A stretch of 57,279 nt of DNA from Azolla pinnata (GCA_037176905.1 JBBBWG010028666.1:1-57279), one strand, 5' to 3'; shown: positions 42,996 to 55,639, counted from the stretch's first letter. Made by a program: numbers and translations. The notes: generated by a model from the letters alone, not told the origin.

Positions 42996-44009
42996 TTGTT
43001 ACAATTCTCTTGCCGAAGAATGGTGCAAACAAGATAATAGTTCAAGAAGCAGTGCCTTGTTTCCTCTTTCGCATCTCATCGCCAGGGGTTTTGTTTGACT
43101 GTGGATGTCCAATTCATTTTTTTGGAGGCAATTTTCACAATATTGACCATCAGCTGTACAGCTAGATTAATGTCTCATTGGTCAATTTGTGTAGAATATT
43201 TTGCCCTATAACAAATAGTTATAGGAGATTGAAGGCATGGATCAGCCATATGAGCCCTATTTTGCTCAATTGCAAATTAGGTATGTGACGTGTTGAATGA
43301 ATCCTGTGCACAGGTTCACTCATTTCTTTTATCTATCTTTTGTGGATAAATGACTATTCGTGCACCTCTTTTGCGACCCTCCAAGCCTCTTCCTCGTTCA
43401 TCATTTGATCGAGCGTAGATGATATGAAAATTGTCGGATGCTACCTGCATTAAAAGTTTTTTCTCAATGAAACAAACAAGATGAATTGTACTTTTTATCA
43501 GTTTCAATTCAGGTTGATTAATCGTGATAGATTGTCATTCCTTGTGTGTTTATACCCATACATTTGGAAGTGAAATGCTGTAAATGTGCCAGTTCTATTT
43601 GTCTTAATGGATTACAAACAAGACAAGGTTAAGTACATCGATTACATTTCAAGATCAATCTGATTTTTATGGGGCCAAGGTAGAAATCCATAAAGTCCGC
43701 GATGTTTTCGTGAGATGCTAGTATTATCTATAAAACAAACGGTTTTTGAAATTAGCTACAACATAGCGTCGCAAAAACAATTCCGCTCCGAACAGATCAT
43801 CAACTAGCGATTCCCTAAAACCCTATATAAGATCATCAATTAATAGTTTTCTCCAATGGATATCATCAATTGCATGAAAGTTGTATCATGGAATGAGTTG
43901 CTAGATTCCTAAAAAATTACTGATATGTGCAAATGGTCCTTGTTATGATGCCATTACAAATCAGAAGGAATTTTCACAGTTATTATTATACTTGTGTTTG
44001 TGAGGAGAG

Positions 44010-44015
<6 letters not shown>
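42996..44015. other. Intergenic, no gene recognised
   Basis: Includes the likely 3' untranslated region of the RS-rich gene. AT-rich unique sequence after that. Confidence 0.5.

Positions 44016-44053
<38 letters not shown>
44016..44053 (+). repeat. (GA)n tract in the 5' leader touching the start codon
   Basis: About 19 GA units run directly into the ATG at 44054 of the small zinc-finger gene. Plant leaders often hold GA/CT tracts (GAGA elements), but direct contact with the ATG is unusual. Confidence 0.85.
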
Positions 44054-44058
<5 letters not shown>

Positions 44059-47000
44059 GAGGGGGAAGCAGAAGATCGAGGCCCAGAAGAAGAACGCGGA
44101 GCGCAATCAGAAGCCCAAAGGCTCGCAGCTGGAAGCTCGCGCCGCAGCTCTGAAGACAGTCTGCCCTGTCTGCAAGGTACACGTATCATGTCTGCCTTCT
44201 TCTTCTTCTTCTTCTTCTTCTTCTTCTTCAGCATCATCATCCATGTTTCCTAAACGAATCCGGAAAAAGGCAGATATTTGCTCTGATCCAGTGCTAATAT
44301 CCCGAAGATAAGGACGTGCAAACTAGAATTGGAGCTTTTCCGAAATGCGATGAATTGAGGACCGTGGATGTAATAATTCGTTGGTTGTATGTAGTTCATG
44401 GTCAATTTGATGATGTTTAACAAAAATTTTCCGTTTTTGCTCGATACTATTGATTTTGCTCCTCTTGTCCATATAACACACAATTGGTATGGTCAACATG
44501 TATGGGCTAGTCAAATCATGAATAGGCTTCTGATCGTCCTCTCAGGCGCATCATATAGTCTTCTCCAAAAGGTTCAGCTTTTCTTTACTTAGGAAGGGTT
44601 TTTTTAATGTACACACAGTGTTCCGGGGAACTCGCATCCTCTACAATCAGGAGGCTTATTCTTGTGATTGTATCTAGCATTGCTCTTCGTGAAATTGTAA
44701 TTTTTGCGTATTGGTACTGTAAGTGTTCTAGACTGCTGTGCAACATGGATAGTTCAATATTTCTTGAATTTAATATACACAAGAACCAGCTTTAACAATG
44801 TTTGGAATCATTTTTCCTGCTCCAGCTATTCCAAACCAATCCAGTACAAAAAAGACAATCTCAGCAATATAGAGCTCTAAGGTTTCAGGATTTAACTTCA
44901 CAAAATCCTTTATTCCCTGCAGAAGTCTTATCCTGTAGATTCTATATATTGGAATGCTCTCTTTTGATGGTCTACAAGGGCTTGACAATGTAATTCAAGC
45001 GTTCATTGGTTTGGGTCAACACAGCGGGTCCATCCATACTGTTCGCTTTCATCAGCTTGCATCTTTTTGAAATGTTATGCTCGTAATAATCTTTCTCAAG
45101 TTTTCACGATGATTAGTGATTTCCAAGTCTGGCAACCCTATTGCTTCAATTACATAGAATCGTGAACATCCAGCTTTGTCTTTCCAGAAAATAGACAAGA
45201 AATGAAAACAATCTTGTACAGTTTTCAGCCATTATGGTAGATATCCCCAAAACTGGAGCTTTGTGAGAATTGTTTTGGAACAGGTTAGAACAATGTCTAT
45301 TGTGGCGTGTATGGTTCTAAATTTACAGTGTGTGCACAACAGGAGTGTGTGCAATCTGGTCTTGAAATTTAATGGTGTCCTTCTATAGAAAGAATTGGTG
45401 CCAAGCTTGAGGCAGTGCTTAACCTCTGGTAACCCCCTCAGCCAAAATGGAAGATCCTATTGAAGCTGCTAGCTTTATACATATGCTATGCATCTCTGAT
45501 ACCGCAAATTGCACATCATCATGGACAGAAAAATCGGGCTAAAACTGCTCTGCTAAGCGCTATATTGTACTCTTTTTCTATTTTAGGCTTCATACAAACC
45601 CAATATTTATGGTTTGTAATGTATCTCTAATTTTCTACTTCCCAATGATGTTCTCCATATGTAGTTCGTTTCATCTAGCCATTTTTGCCATCTAAGGGTA
45701 TTTTTCTACCTTAGATTTCTAGTTTCTGTTACGAAAACATACTATTTTACATTGATGCACAATTATTTTGACAGAAATATTTCGTTAGTTTCCTACTTTA
45801 TATCCATTAGGACTGTGAAACTAAAATTATCTCAATTGTATGCATTAATGAAGTTATGACGGAGAGAGTGTTTGCATGGAAAACGGTTGAGCATACTCAG
45901 ATCTGTAAGTATAGCTACATATGTTATGTGATTTTACCAACTGCGCAACTATGAAGCCTTTTCGTTTATCGAGTTTGGAGCACAATACGCTTTTTACCCT
46001 TAGCGTCTACTCCACCATAGTTTGTTTCTTCTTGCCAGAAAGATCATAAAGGGAGAACCGTTAGTTAGTTGGCAGGTGAATCACCAAGGGGTCTTCACTT
46101 GTAGGATTTTGACAAGGAACATCTTAGTCCCCACCCTAGGGAGGGTTAGCTATTTAATAATGAAGAGTTTTCAAGGTACGTTCATGTTAACGGATTTAGA
46201 GGCCAGCATATCAATTAATGTGCTTGTGTTTGTATGTGAGTATGTTATATATGTAGTGAGCGCTAAATTAAATGATTTCATAAAGAGCATATTCCACTAG
46301 AATTTGATTTTGCTATTTTGTAGAAACTATTCATACAGATCCGAAGGTGGTGATGTTGACGTGGAAGTTGCTAGTTTGGAAGGGGAATGGTTGAAGATGC
46401 TACTCCTGTGGAGGCTTGATCTCTTAAAATTTTGGAAGATGGAGGTGGTTGCTTATACATATGATGATCATGGAAGTTGCTGGTTTTGGAAGAGGAATGA
46501 TTAAAGATGCTTGTCTAGTGGTGATTTTCCTCTTGAAACTATGAAAGATGTAGATGATTTCTCATATGGTGATAGGCAGAATGTAAAGGAGATGTAGTAG
46601 ATTATAAGAAGAGTAATGAGATGATTGTTGAGGAGATATTCTTTGGTGATTAGAAACACGAACAACATGGCTAGCATAACCTAGATTTTGTCCTCCAATC
46701 AATATTTAGTCTGCCAAATTATTTGTCAGTCACAGTAGAATACTATGGTCGAAATAAAGTGCGTATGCGTATCCCAGGTAATACCTAATTTCTTCTTCAT
46801 TCTGATACCCTACCATGTTATTCAACTGCACAACACAGTTGGTCCATACCAAGTGTTAGTTTAGTATATGTGGAATCCTGGGTATTGCTTTTTTATTCTC
46901 AACAGTTCTTACAGCATTAGGTTAGAAAGATTAAGAGCGATGGTCTTTAGAAGCATTCGGTTCACCTTTTTTTTAACCCTTTTATCGTATTGATGTCATT

Positions 47001-47103
47001 GATGTCGCAGGCACAACTGGCTAATTATAATCAGCTAGTGGATCATTATTCATCGAAGCATCCTAAAGAGTCCGTGCCTGCACCTCCAGCAGGGACTTCA
47101 TAA
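44054..47103 (+). CDS. Small 4F5/SERF-like C2H2 zinc-finger protein (At2g23090-like group)
   Basis: A 71-residue protein in two exons: 44054-44176 (41 codons) and 47011-47103 (30 codons plus stop). They are separated by a 2,834-bp GT-AG intron, phase 0. The N-terminal half, MTRGKQKIEAQKKNAERNQK and PKGSQLEARAAALK, is the basic 4F5/SERF-type motif. The second half, CPVCK joined to AQLANYNQLVDHYSSKH, restores a C-x2-C-x12-H-x4-H zinc finger whose cysteines and histidines lie on different exons. The tail is Pro-rich. Close plant relatives are of the same size and uncharacterised. RNA or nucleic-acid binding is inferred. The restored finger gives strong support for the join. Confidence 0.9.
44177..47010. 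other. Large intron of the small zinc-finger gene
   Basis: It contains a TTC microsatellite at 44200-44230 close to the donor and AT-rich unique sequence. A locally repeated 'gaagttgct.gttttggaag.gg' segment lies near 46365-46500. No nested gene is convincing. Confidence 0.55.
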
Positions 47104-47935
47104 TCTCTCTTTATGGGGAAGAAAGGCTGCATATGCACCGCTGTAAGTATCACATATGTTACTCTGGAATTATGTAAGATCATGCTGGATCTTCTCTTCA
47201 TTCTACCTGTAAGCTACATACAACCAGCAGCTGATGATGAAATCATAACTGTGATGAATAATAAACCCAAACCAACAAGTAGATATGCTCATGACGTTGC
47301 GTATCATTTGTTCACATTCATTTGCAGGCTGGAGTCCAATTGGGATTTGTTTCTTCACATGCTGTGTAATTGTTTCTAAGATCGGATGTATTGGGACCAT
47401 GTAATGTAGATGAAGGTTTGGAGTTATTTCTTCATTGGATTGTATATGTTGGTTTCTGTAGATTTCATATACTAGTTAGATACAGCGGTGCTCTGACGAG
47501 GAAATGATCATGGAGCACAAGAGATGGTAGTGAACAGGGGCTCCGTATCCTTGCATAAATCTATTTGGTGAAATCTAAATTCTGATAGGTAAGAAGAGAG
47601 CATTAAGTATCCAATCCATGAGATTTTGAAGTACCTTGAGCATGAATGAACTCAACTTGAGGCACATTAGAAATTCTGCGATTGTGAGTGTCATTGGCGC
47701 GTCATTGCCATAGATTTCATGCAATTATTCATTCTGCTATGGATTTTGAGTCATGTATATGCGAGGGAGGCTTTACACATTGTGCTTCTTGCAATTGACG
47801 CAGTTTCGACGTGATATCTTCCAACGGAAATCGTGAAATACGAACAAGCCCAGAGACATGATCAGGGGATGCATGTGTATGTTATACCTTTGTGAAGAAC
47901 GCCCACGTTCTAGGCTGTGTCTTGCTTAAGTACAT
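47104..47935. other. 3' flank of the small zinc-finger gene
   Basis: Unique sequence with no recognisable gene. The first few hundred bases are probably 3' untranslated region. Confidence 0.5.
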
Positions 47936-48700
47936 GGATAGGTTAGATGTTCCAGTCACTAGGGTTATTATGGTTAGGCAAGCTTCCATTTCAAATGAAG
48001 CTGGTTAAACCCATTGCTTAGGGTTTGCGGTTGATTCGGGTTGATTAGCGTTAGGCAAAGCTTCCATGTCCATATGAAGTTGGTTGGTTTGGTTTAATCC
48101 CATGGTTAGGGTTTAGTGTTGATTAGGGGTTTCAGGCAAGGTTTAGGGTTAGGGCATTTTGTTAGGGTTAGGCAAGCTTCCACGCTAGATGAAGGTTGGT
48201 CATCGCATGGTTCTTAGGGTTTTGAGGTTGATTAGGGTTTCAGGCAAGGTTTAGGGATAGGGGAATCTATTAGGGTTAGGCAAGCTTCCACGTTAGACGA
48301 AGGTTGGTCATCCCATGGTTCTTAGGGTTTTGAGGTTGATTAGGGTTTCAGGCGAATTTGTTAGGGTTAGGCAAGCTTCCATTGTTAGAAGAAGGTTGGT
48401 CATCCCATGGCTCTTAGGGTTTCGAGGTTGATTAGGGTTTGCGGCAAGGTTTAGGGTGAGGCAAAGCTTCCATGTCCATATGAAGTTGGCCGGTCTGGTT
48501 TGATCCCAGGAATGGTTAGGGTTTAGCGTTTACCAAGCAAAGGTTTTAGGGTTAGGGAAATCGTTAGGGTCTGGTTTAATCCCGTGCATGGTTAGGGTTA
48601 GGGTTTTGAGGTTGATGAGGGTTTTAGGGAAGGTTTTAGGGTTAGGGTTGGGTTAGGGTTAGGGCAAGCTTTTCCATGTGAAGAGGACAAAACAAACAGG
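47936..48700. repeat. Second telomere-derived repeat array, upstream of RACK1
   Basis: Six to seven irregular units of about 90-125 bp. Each contains 'ttagggttaggcaagcttcca', then 'gaaggttggtcat', 'ccatggttcttagggtttt', 'gaggttgattagggtttcag' and 'gcaaggtttaggg'. Both TTAGGG and TTTAGGG words are embedded. The last 100 bp is nearly pure TTAGGG-like, ending about 220 bp before the RACK1 ATG. The unit differs from the 97-bp satellite at 40-41 kb and runs in the opposite telomere-strand orientation. Confidence 0.9.
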
Positions 48701-48769
48701 GCCCGGTGTTTTGTCCGGACAGGTGTGAAACGGAGGGATCTAGGGTTTTTTGAAACCCCAAGAAGAACT

Positions 48770-48872
48770 ACATTTCTTCTTCTTCTTCTTTTCTTCTTCT
48801 TCTTCTTCGTCTACTTCATTTCTTCTTCTTCATTTCTTCTTCATCTTCTTCTTCGTCTTCCTTCTTCGTCTT
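48770..48872 (+). repeat. (TTC)n tract in the RACK1 5' leader
   Basis: About 100 bp of TTC/TCTTCTT units just upstream of the ATG at 48899. No in-frame upstream ATG is seen. Confidence 0.85.
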
Positions 48873-48898
48873 CTCCGAGCTCGGACTCTGCGACGGCT

Positions 48899-50319
48899 AT
48901 GGCGGAAACCCTAACCCTGCGCGCGACCCTCAAGGGCCACAGCGACTGGGTGACCTCCATCGCCTGCCCCATCGTGGACACGGACATGATCGTCTCCGCG
49001 TCGCGCGACAAGTCGCTCGTCGTCTGGACCCTCACCCGCGACGAGGCCTACGGCTTCACCAAGCGCCGCCTCACCGGCCATGGCCACTTCGTGCAGGACG
49101 TCGTCATCTCCTCCGACGGCCAGTTCGCGCTCTCCGGCAGCTGGGACGGGGAGCTCCGCCTCTGGGACCTCAACTCCGGCGCCACCACGCGCCGCTTCGT
49201 CGGCCATTCCAAGGACGTCCTCAGCGTCGCCTTCTCCGCGGACAATCGCCAGATCGTCTCCGCCTCCCGGGATCGCTCCATCAAGCTCTGGAACACGCTC
49301 GGCGAGTGCAAGTACACGATCCAGGACGGAGATGCGCACACCGGCTGGGTCTCCTGCGTCAGGTTCTCCCCCGCCACGGCGAATCCGATCATCGTCTCCG
49401 GATCTTGGGACAGATCCGTGAAGGTCTGGAACCTGACGAACTGCAAGCTCCGCACCAATCTCGTCGGGCACACCGGCTATGTCAACAGCGTGACCGTCTC
49501 TCCCGACGGCTCCCTCTGCGCCAGCGGCGGGAAGGACGGCGTTGCCATGCTGTGGGACCTCGCCGAGGGCAAACGCCTCTACTCGCTCGACGCCGGGAAC
49601 GTGATCCACTCGCTTTGCTTCAGCCCCAACAGGTACTGGCTGTGTGCGGCGACCGAGTCTTGCATCAAGATCTGGGACTTGGAGAGCAAGAGCGTGGTTG
49701 AGGAACTACGGCCGGAATTCACCAGCGTTGGAAAGCGCTCTCAGGTAATGATATCGTAGCGTGATTCCTTCACTCCACGTATCTGCAATCTCTGATTGTA
49801 TGGACGACATATCATTCCAGTTTCCATAGAGATGTTTGTCCACTGTGGTTTTCATACATCTCTTTGTATATCTTTGCCATGTGCTGTTTATCTGTACCCA
49901 ATAGCTGCGTCTTTGAGCCCAAAAACGTGATTTCTCAGCACAAATCCAGCTGTTTTAAATCGAAATCAGAGTGCTGCAATACCACCAAAGTCTGCATTTT
50001 TATCCTAAAATCGTGTGTTCATTTATCACAAATCCAACTGCTTTAGAATCGAAATCAGAGTTGGCTTACCGAAGACCTCTAGGTAGAGTTTCTTCGTTTG
50101 TCAGCCTCTTGACTGTGTGTACTTGTCTGCATTTTCTTCTATTGATGAGCAGCATGATCCGCTGATTGATTTCTTCAATTCTGACCCATCCTTCTGCTTT
50201 GTTGTCCACCTTCGCAGGTTCCATATTGCGTGAGCTTGAACTGGAGTGCAGATGGGAACACTTTGTTTTCCGGGTACACTGATGGTGCCATCAGGGTCTG
50301 GGTTGTTGGTAGAATTTGA
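48899..50319 (+). CDS. RACK1: RACK1, seven-bladed WD40 ribosomal scaffold protein
   Basis: 40S-associated beta-propeller that docks signalling kinases and affects translation and hormone responses. Two exons, 315 residues: 48899-49744 (282 codons) and 50218-50319 (33 codons plus stop), joined by a GT-AG intron in phase 0 after GKRSQ. The intron position just before the last WD blade is typical of plant RACK1 genes. Starts [18 protein letters not shown]. Seven WD repeats are visible (for example [15 protein letters not shown]...[17 protein letters not shown]...[20 protein letters not shown]...AMLWD), ending [12 protein letters not shown]. Exon 1 is strikingly GC-rich, unlike its flanks. The leader has a TTC tract, and a telomere-like array lies upstream. 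Slightly shorter than most plant RACK1 in the blade 6-7 insert. Confidence 0.96.
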
Positions 50320-51303
50320 GACGGAAAGCCTTCTATTTATTAGTTTATAACTAGTTTGTTCCTCTTTTATCCGCTGAGGATGTTTCTTTCCAGAGTTTGT
50401 TTTGCCCCCCTCCATGCTAAAATTGGATGAAGAAAAAGAAAGAACTTCTGTTTTTTGTTTGAATTTGAGATTTGTATTGTTGTAATTTTTGAGATCTAAT
50501 AGAGCAGAAGCTTAACCGTGAATACAAGTCTGGGTTTTTTCCTCTGAGATCTTCCAAGGCTTACAAGTTACAAGGAGTTCCGAGATCTTCTTATAATAGA
50601 GTATTACTTTGTAGTCTATCAAATTGGGTTTTTTTTGTCTGAACGGAACGTATATTTCACTTCTGAGATTTTATAGGGCAGAAACTAAACTTAAAGATCC
50701 AAGTTGGGTTTCCTGTTGATATCAAATCAAGAACCCTGGTTATGTAGCATGTTAAAAAATGTTCCTATCTGTTGATATCAAGAACTCTAAACCCAGACCA
50801 TTGGTACGGAGCATCTCAATGGCCCTTCTGCTGGTACTGACTGAAGCTAGTTTACAAGTTTACTTGTGACGTACTTAATATCTACACATACCAGGAAGAT
50901 TTTGTTTTGCGCTATTTCTTGACGAGGTAGCAAGCTTTCAATGTTACACTGATCCTCGTTATCCTCATGGAATAAATTCCGCAGCCAGTGAAGTGGCAGG
51001 ATGATGCTGTCTGTGCAGGTTACATTTAAAAATATATGATTAACATCTTGAACAGAAAGGGTGCAATGGTATCGGCAGTAAGAAAGACTTATCTATTATT
51101 ATCCGAGAGGATGATTAGTCTTTCACATAAAGGAAGTCTTGTTTTCATTGCTTCACCATTGAACCTGGCCAACCAGTGAAGAACCTGCTACTTTGCTTGA
51201 TTATTGAAAATGTGTAAGAGTCTGGAAAGAAAGAGACTAACTTTCCTCCATTAACACGAGAGCCACACCATATACCATGAGACTACATTCTTCAGCGCAG
51301 GCA
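50320..51303. other. Convergent 3' region of RACK1 and the MDR gene
   Basis: AT-rich, no gene recognised. A duplicated phrase 'tctgagat.tt..ta.ag..cagaa', with 'aagttgggttt'-like words after it, occurs near 50485-50530 and 50660-50710. Confidence 0.5.
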
Positions 51304-54300
51304 CTAATGTACAAGAAGAACCTTGCCACCTCTTCCACTCTTTTGGGACTCGATGATGGCCTGCTTCACATCACTCAAAGCAAATTTCTGACCCACCAAT
51401 GGGGAAAGTATCTTCTTTTCAATCAGCTCGGGCATATCTTTCAAGAGGCTTTGTTTCTTTGATTTATCACCCAAAAATTGTGTCAAACCCCAGAATGTAA
51501 CATTAACTTTCCTTCTCAAGTCAGAAGCACTGATGGCAACATCAGGTGACAACGTTGTTCCATACACATACACATCGCCAAAATCTCGTACGCATGCTGC
51601 TGCAACCTGGTAAGGCACAAATATTTACACCACCCAACAAGGCAAAGCATACACAGATATTGAAGTGAGAGATTAAACAGACCATATAAGTTAGAGAGAG
51701 AGCCTAACCTTGGTAGAATTCCCAGACAGCATATCAATGGCTGCATATGCTCCCTTCCCTTGTGTTATCTCAAAGACTCTGGTTGCAATATCTGCTATAA
51801 CAAAAACAATACATTTCTTCTGATTTATCCTCGAAGGATGAGGACTAAGTAAAGAGATCCAATGTTCACAACAAAAATAAAAAACACCGTTCCTACTGAG
51901 GCATGCTTTATAGGTTAGATGCCCCCAGTTATCCGGTAGAAAGAATAGCATCCATCAGTTAGATGAGGAGCAAGAACATCTACTCACGGTCTTAGCATGG
52001 AGACAGCACATTTGAACCATCACTTTCGTGCCCCATCTACCCATAAACAGGAGAGTTCCTAAGGTTAGAGAGGGTAGGTTCCTCCTGACGTATACTTATA
52101 CCGAAAAGACAATATAAAATCTCTTCTTAATTATTAATTTCACACCCCTGAACTAAATTGGGTCATAATCTTCTTCTAAGCTTTTCCGTAGCTCTATAAA
52201 TGGCAATCCAGGGCTTGGATTCTATTTGAGTTCTACCATTTATATATTCTCACCCCGATTAGCAGTCTACAGTAAATGTTTCTCCATTTCGATCCCCCCA
52301 CCTTTGATTAACTTGAGTTTAGTCCACATCACCCAGATCATTATCCGCACTAAAATCCTTTCAACTCAATCCTTGGACCCTATCACATTCCATCAGCCAA
52401 CTTTCAGACTCGAGTATACCTGACATGCCATTTTGTCTCTGCACAGCTAATTTTTATTGTAGCCTAAAACACTATTTCTGGGTCAATAGTATCATTTGCT
52501 CTCAAGTTTGTTGCACAAGAAGTTAATTTTGCATAACCTCCTGTCTCGCATTGTCTGAAACAGTCTCACCTCCTCGAAGTCCATCTGTTAATAGTCCACA
52601 ACAATTCGCAATCAAGGTATCTCTAATTCTTTGGACTTGATCTGCTTTTGTTGACTCGGATTTATGATTACCTGGGATGCACATGTATCCAGGGTGTCCT
52701 ACATCAGCGAGAATTCTTCCAAACTCCTCTCTATCATTCATCTCGGTTATACCCCGTTTCAAGCAGTGGAGATATCTGAAGCTCAAATTTTATCTCACCA
52801 TTATCTCCTCATTCAATCTAATTTTCATGTGCACTTCTCATCCAAGTTTCCCACTTCAAGTAAGCAGTAAATTTGGCAATCATATCTGCTAACAATGAAG
52901 TGACCATTTGACATCTGATTGTACTTCATAACATGATGACATCAGAATTCAAAGCTTTATACTGTTGCTTTCTATTTAAACTCTATTTAAGCTACTGCTT
53001 TCTACTTTCATATTCACAATACCCAAGTAATAATATAAAACTTGTGATAGGTTTCCAATATCTGATATGCCGTTCTATATATTCAATACTACCAAGAAAC
53101 GTATTCAGAATGTTTTTCCCACACATACAATATCATTTTCTGAAATGCATCCATGTTTAAGAGGATAGGTATGATGCAAACCTTCATTTGCACTGTTTAT
53201 AATCTCATCTGCACCTAATTCATCAAGTTCTTTTCTCCATTCCTCCCTGCGTATGACATTAATTGTTTTGATTCCCCGATGCTTTCCTAATTGAATCACA
53301 AGCCTGTAGAATATGTAAGCATAGAGTGAATATTCTATCCAAAACAAAGGATGTGCAAAATCGCCTTAATTGAACCTGAACATATATATCACTTTTATTG
53401 ATTATCCTCACAGTCACACCTGCCTATAACAGAAGCACCAGTGGTCTGCAGAAGAAATTCTCCCTTGGGGATTGCTAGATCCCATAGTAATCCATAAACA
53501 GTCCATGGATTGATCACAAATAGGCTTGCAGATTCGTTACCTATACTTTCAGGAAGAGAAACTAAGTCTTCCTCTGCCACTTCAATAAAGTCTTGCCAAG
53601 CACCTTGTCCTTTGCGAACTAGGTAATTCCAATAAATGACTGGTACAACTCTTTGACCTTTCTGAAATGATAATACACCTTCGCCGACCTGAAAACAACT
53701 GCAAACTAAATAATAATAGTATGTCATGAAAGTTTCTATTCTATTCCTAACACTCTTCAAAACTTTTTCATCTTAACGCACAGAACAATAGTTCACAACC
53801 CCAAATTTTACATTAATTGCTACATATCCCAAATTGTATAGCAATTGGTGAAAACCTAGACTGAAAGCAAGGTGATGCCTTTTCCAAATAAGGCGTGTTA
53901 CTGGTACCGGTTTAGGCCAGTATCAAATAATACAATCTTCTCTTGCATTGTCACTTCAGTTTTTTCTTCTTGCATTGTTGCCTTAGCTTGGTGGCCATAA
54001 TTTTTTTGTCCTATCTTATCTCTATAGGTCAACAGTTGTTTCAGCTTACGATACTACTTCATATGGAATCACATTTGTACGTAATTCATCCAAGAACACT
54101 TTCTCCCCGACACCCCATATCTGATCGACTGCATACAGCCTAGAATGTCATTATTTAATTGTGATTTCAGTCATAAGCACGGTTTTCTCAAGTTTTCATC
54201 TTATAAAAAACAGGCGATCATACATGAACAAGGTCGGATTACACATATCATCATCAAATTTATGCATGCTTTTGCATGAGTGTAAAACTAGATCAATGAA

Positions 54301-55019
54301 AATATCTGATGGAGGATGCCAATGTCTTTTTGAACCTACTCTATTTATGTGAATTTAATATACCTCACAAGGTCTCGCCTTGGAATCTACTTCAAGCTAC
54401 ATCAATCAATCATGCAGAAACGTATTAGTATAACTGTCGAAGAAAGATTGGCAAATAAATGAAGTCCAAAATACACTCTGCTGCGTTCTTCTGGATATGC
54501 CTCTCTTGTGTCTATCAGACCTTGTACCAAAAATCCCAGTTTTTCACCTACTTCACATTAGTTCAATCAGATTCATTTAAGAACGAATTTTATGTTTAGA
54601 TCGGATTCATTTAAACACGCAATGCTGATAACATAGACATAGAGAGATTCATCATGAATCTTTCCATGTTTGATGGAGTTCCAATTAACACCTTAAAACA
54701 CCAATGGACATAGGACATGTCTCTGCCAATGCGGCACAGGAAATCAAGTAAAATAACAAGGCTAAAAGACCTCGTGGATAATGCCGACTCCTTCTGAGCC
54801 AGGAATGGCTCCACCAGAGTCCATGAACGAAGACAGCCTGGATTCCTTGATGAAAGCTATGTCGACAGGATTAACGACACTGATGATCATCCGAACGATG
54901 ACGTGGTGCGGCGACGGTGCTGGAACAGGCCTGTGCAGAAGCTCCAGCGCGTCTTCAGGTCTGTCCGTCTCGCCGAGAAAGAACCTCTTCTGCAGCACAG
55001 CTCTCCCCGACAGCTCCAT
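51304..55019 (-). CDS. Enoyl reductase / quinone oxidoreductase-like MDR protein
   Basis: NADPH-dependent oxidoreductase of the zinc-free medium-chain branch, closest in layout to mitochondrial 2-enoyl-thioester reductase (MECR/ETR1). Five exons, 342 residues: 55019-54771, 53688-53420, 53303-53182, 51794-51709 and 51606-51304, all GT-AG. Features: NPVDIAFIK and AIPGSEGVGIIHEVGEG at the catalytic side; GAWQDFIEVAEEDLVSLPE; NPWTVYGLL; a cofactor loop TTGASVIGRLVIQLGKHRGI where MECR has GNSAVGR-like sequence; and TINVIRREEW. Exon 4 begins at a tandem TAGCAG acceptor, so one alanine is optional. The MECR catalytic tyrosine after the NPxD motif is not visible, and there is no clear mitochondrial presequence. 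The exact reaction is therefore open. No structural zinc cysteines. Confidence 0.85.
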
Positions 55020-55020
55020 G

Positions 55021-55051
<31 letters not shown>

Positions 55052-55085
55052 CTTCTGTTCTTCTTCTTCTTCTTCTTCTTCTTCA
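55021..55085 (-). repeat. (GAA)n tract in the leader touching the MDR start codon
   Basis: In gene sense about 20 GAA/AAG units, interrupted once, end two bases before the ATG at 55019. Confidence 0.85.
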
Positions 55086-55590
55086 ACATCCAAAATGCAG
55101 TCATTAGAAGTTGATTAGCAATTCAACACTTGTTTATTAGGCCAGTTAATTAAGGTGATTAGCAATTCAGCACTTGTTTAAAGGAAAGTTAATTATGCTG
55201 ATTAGAGTTCGGCCTTGCTCGAGGAGAGTTGATTAAGCTTATGTGGAATTTCAAAACTCGCTCGAGGAGAGTTAATTAAGCTGACTGATGACAATTTAGA
55301 GCCTATTCGTGGAGAGTTAATTCAGAGCTGATTCAACTTCGGCGCCGGTTCGAGGTAGAGAGTCGATTAAGTTGATCTCGGAGCTTCGTTCGAGATCCAA
55401 TCTCGACGAGAAATTTATAAAGGGTGCCTGCCCAATGCTCGATCCGAATGCTAGGATCGATGGAACGCTTCAATGTTTTTAAACTTGGATTAGTGAAATG
55501 AGCCAAAGCAGAAGCACAAAACCGAAGCATGGAACCAGCTCAATTCGAAACCCAGTAGAAATCTTCAAAACCTTGTGACAAGACTTACTT
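55086..55590. other. Upstream region of the MDR gene with short repeats and a TATA candidate
   Basis: Five or so diverged copies of a 45-60 bp phrase with 'gaggagagttaattaagctgat' occur at about 55125-55375. A TATA-like tttataaa (either strand) lies at 55414-55421, about 400 bp upstream of the ATG. No gene seen. Confidence 0.5.
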
Positions 55591-55639
55591 GGCAGGAAGC
55601 TCGACTATGACCAAACCGAGCCTAAAAGGGCCGACGTTA

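Noticed and set aside
48725..48898. In-frame upstream extension of RACK1
   Set aside because: It would begin at GTG and translates the TTC leader; the family start MAETLTLR at 48899 fits.
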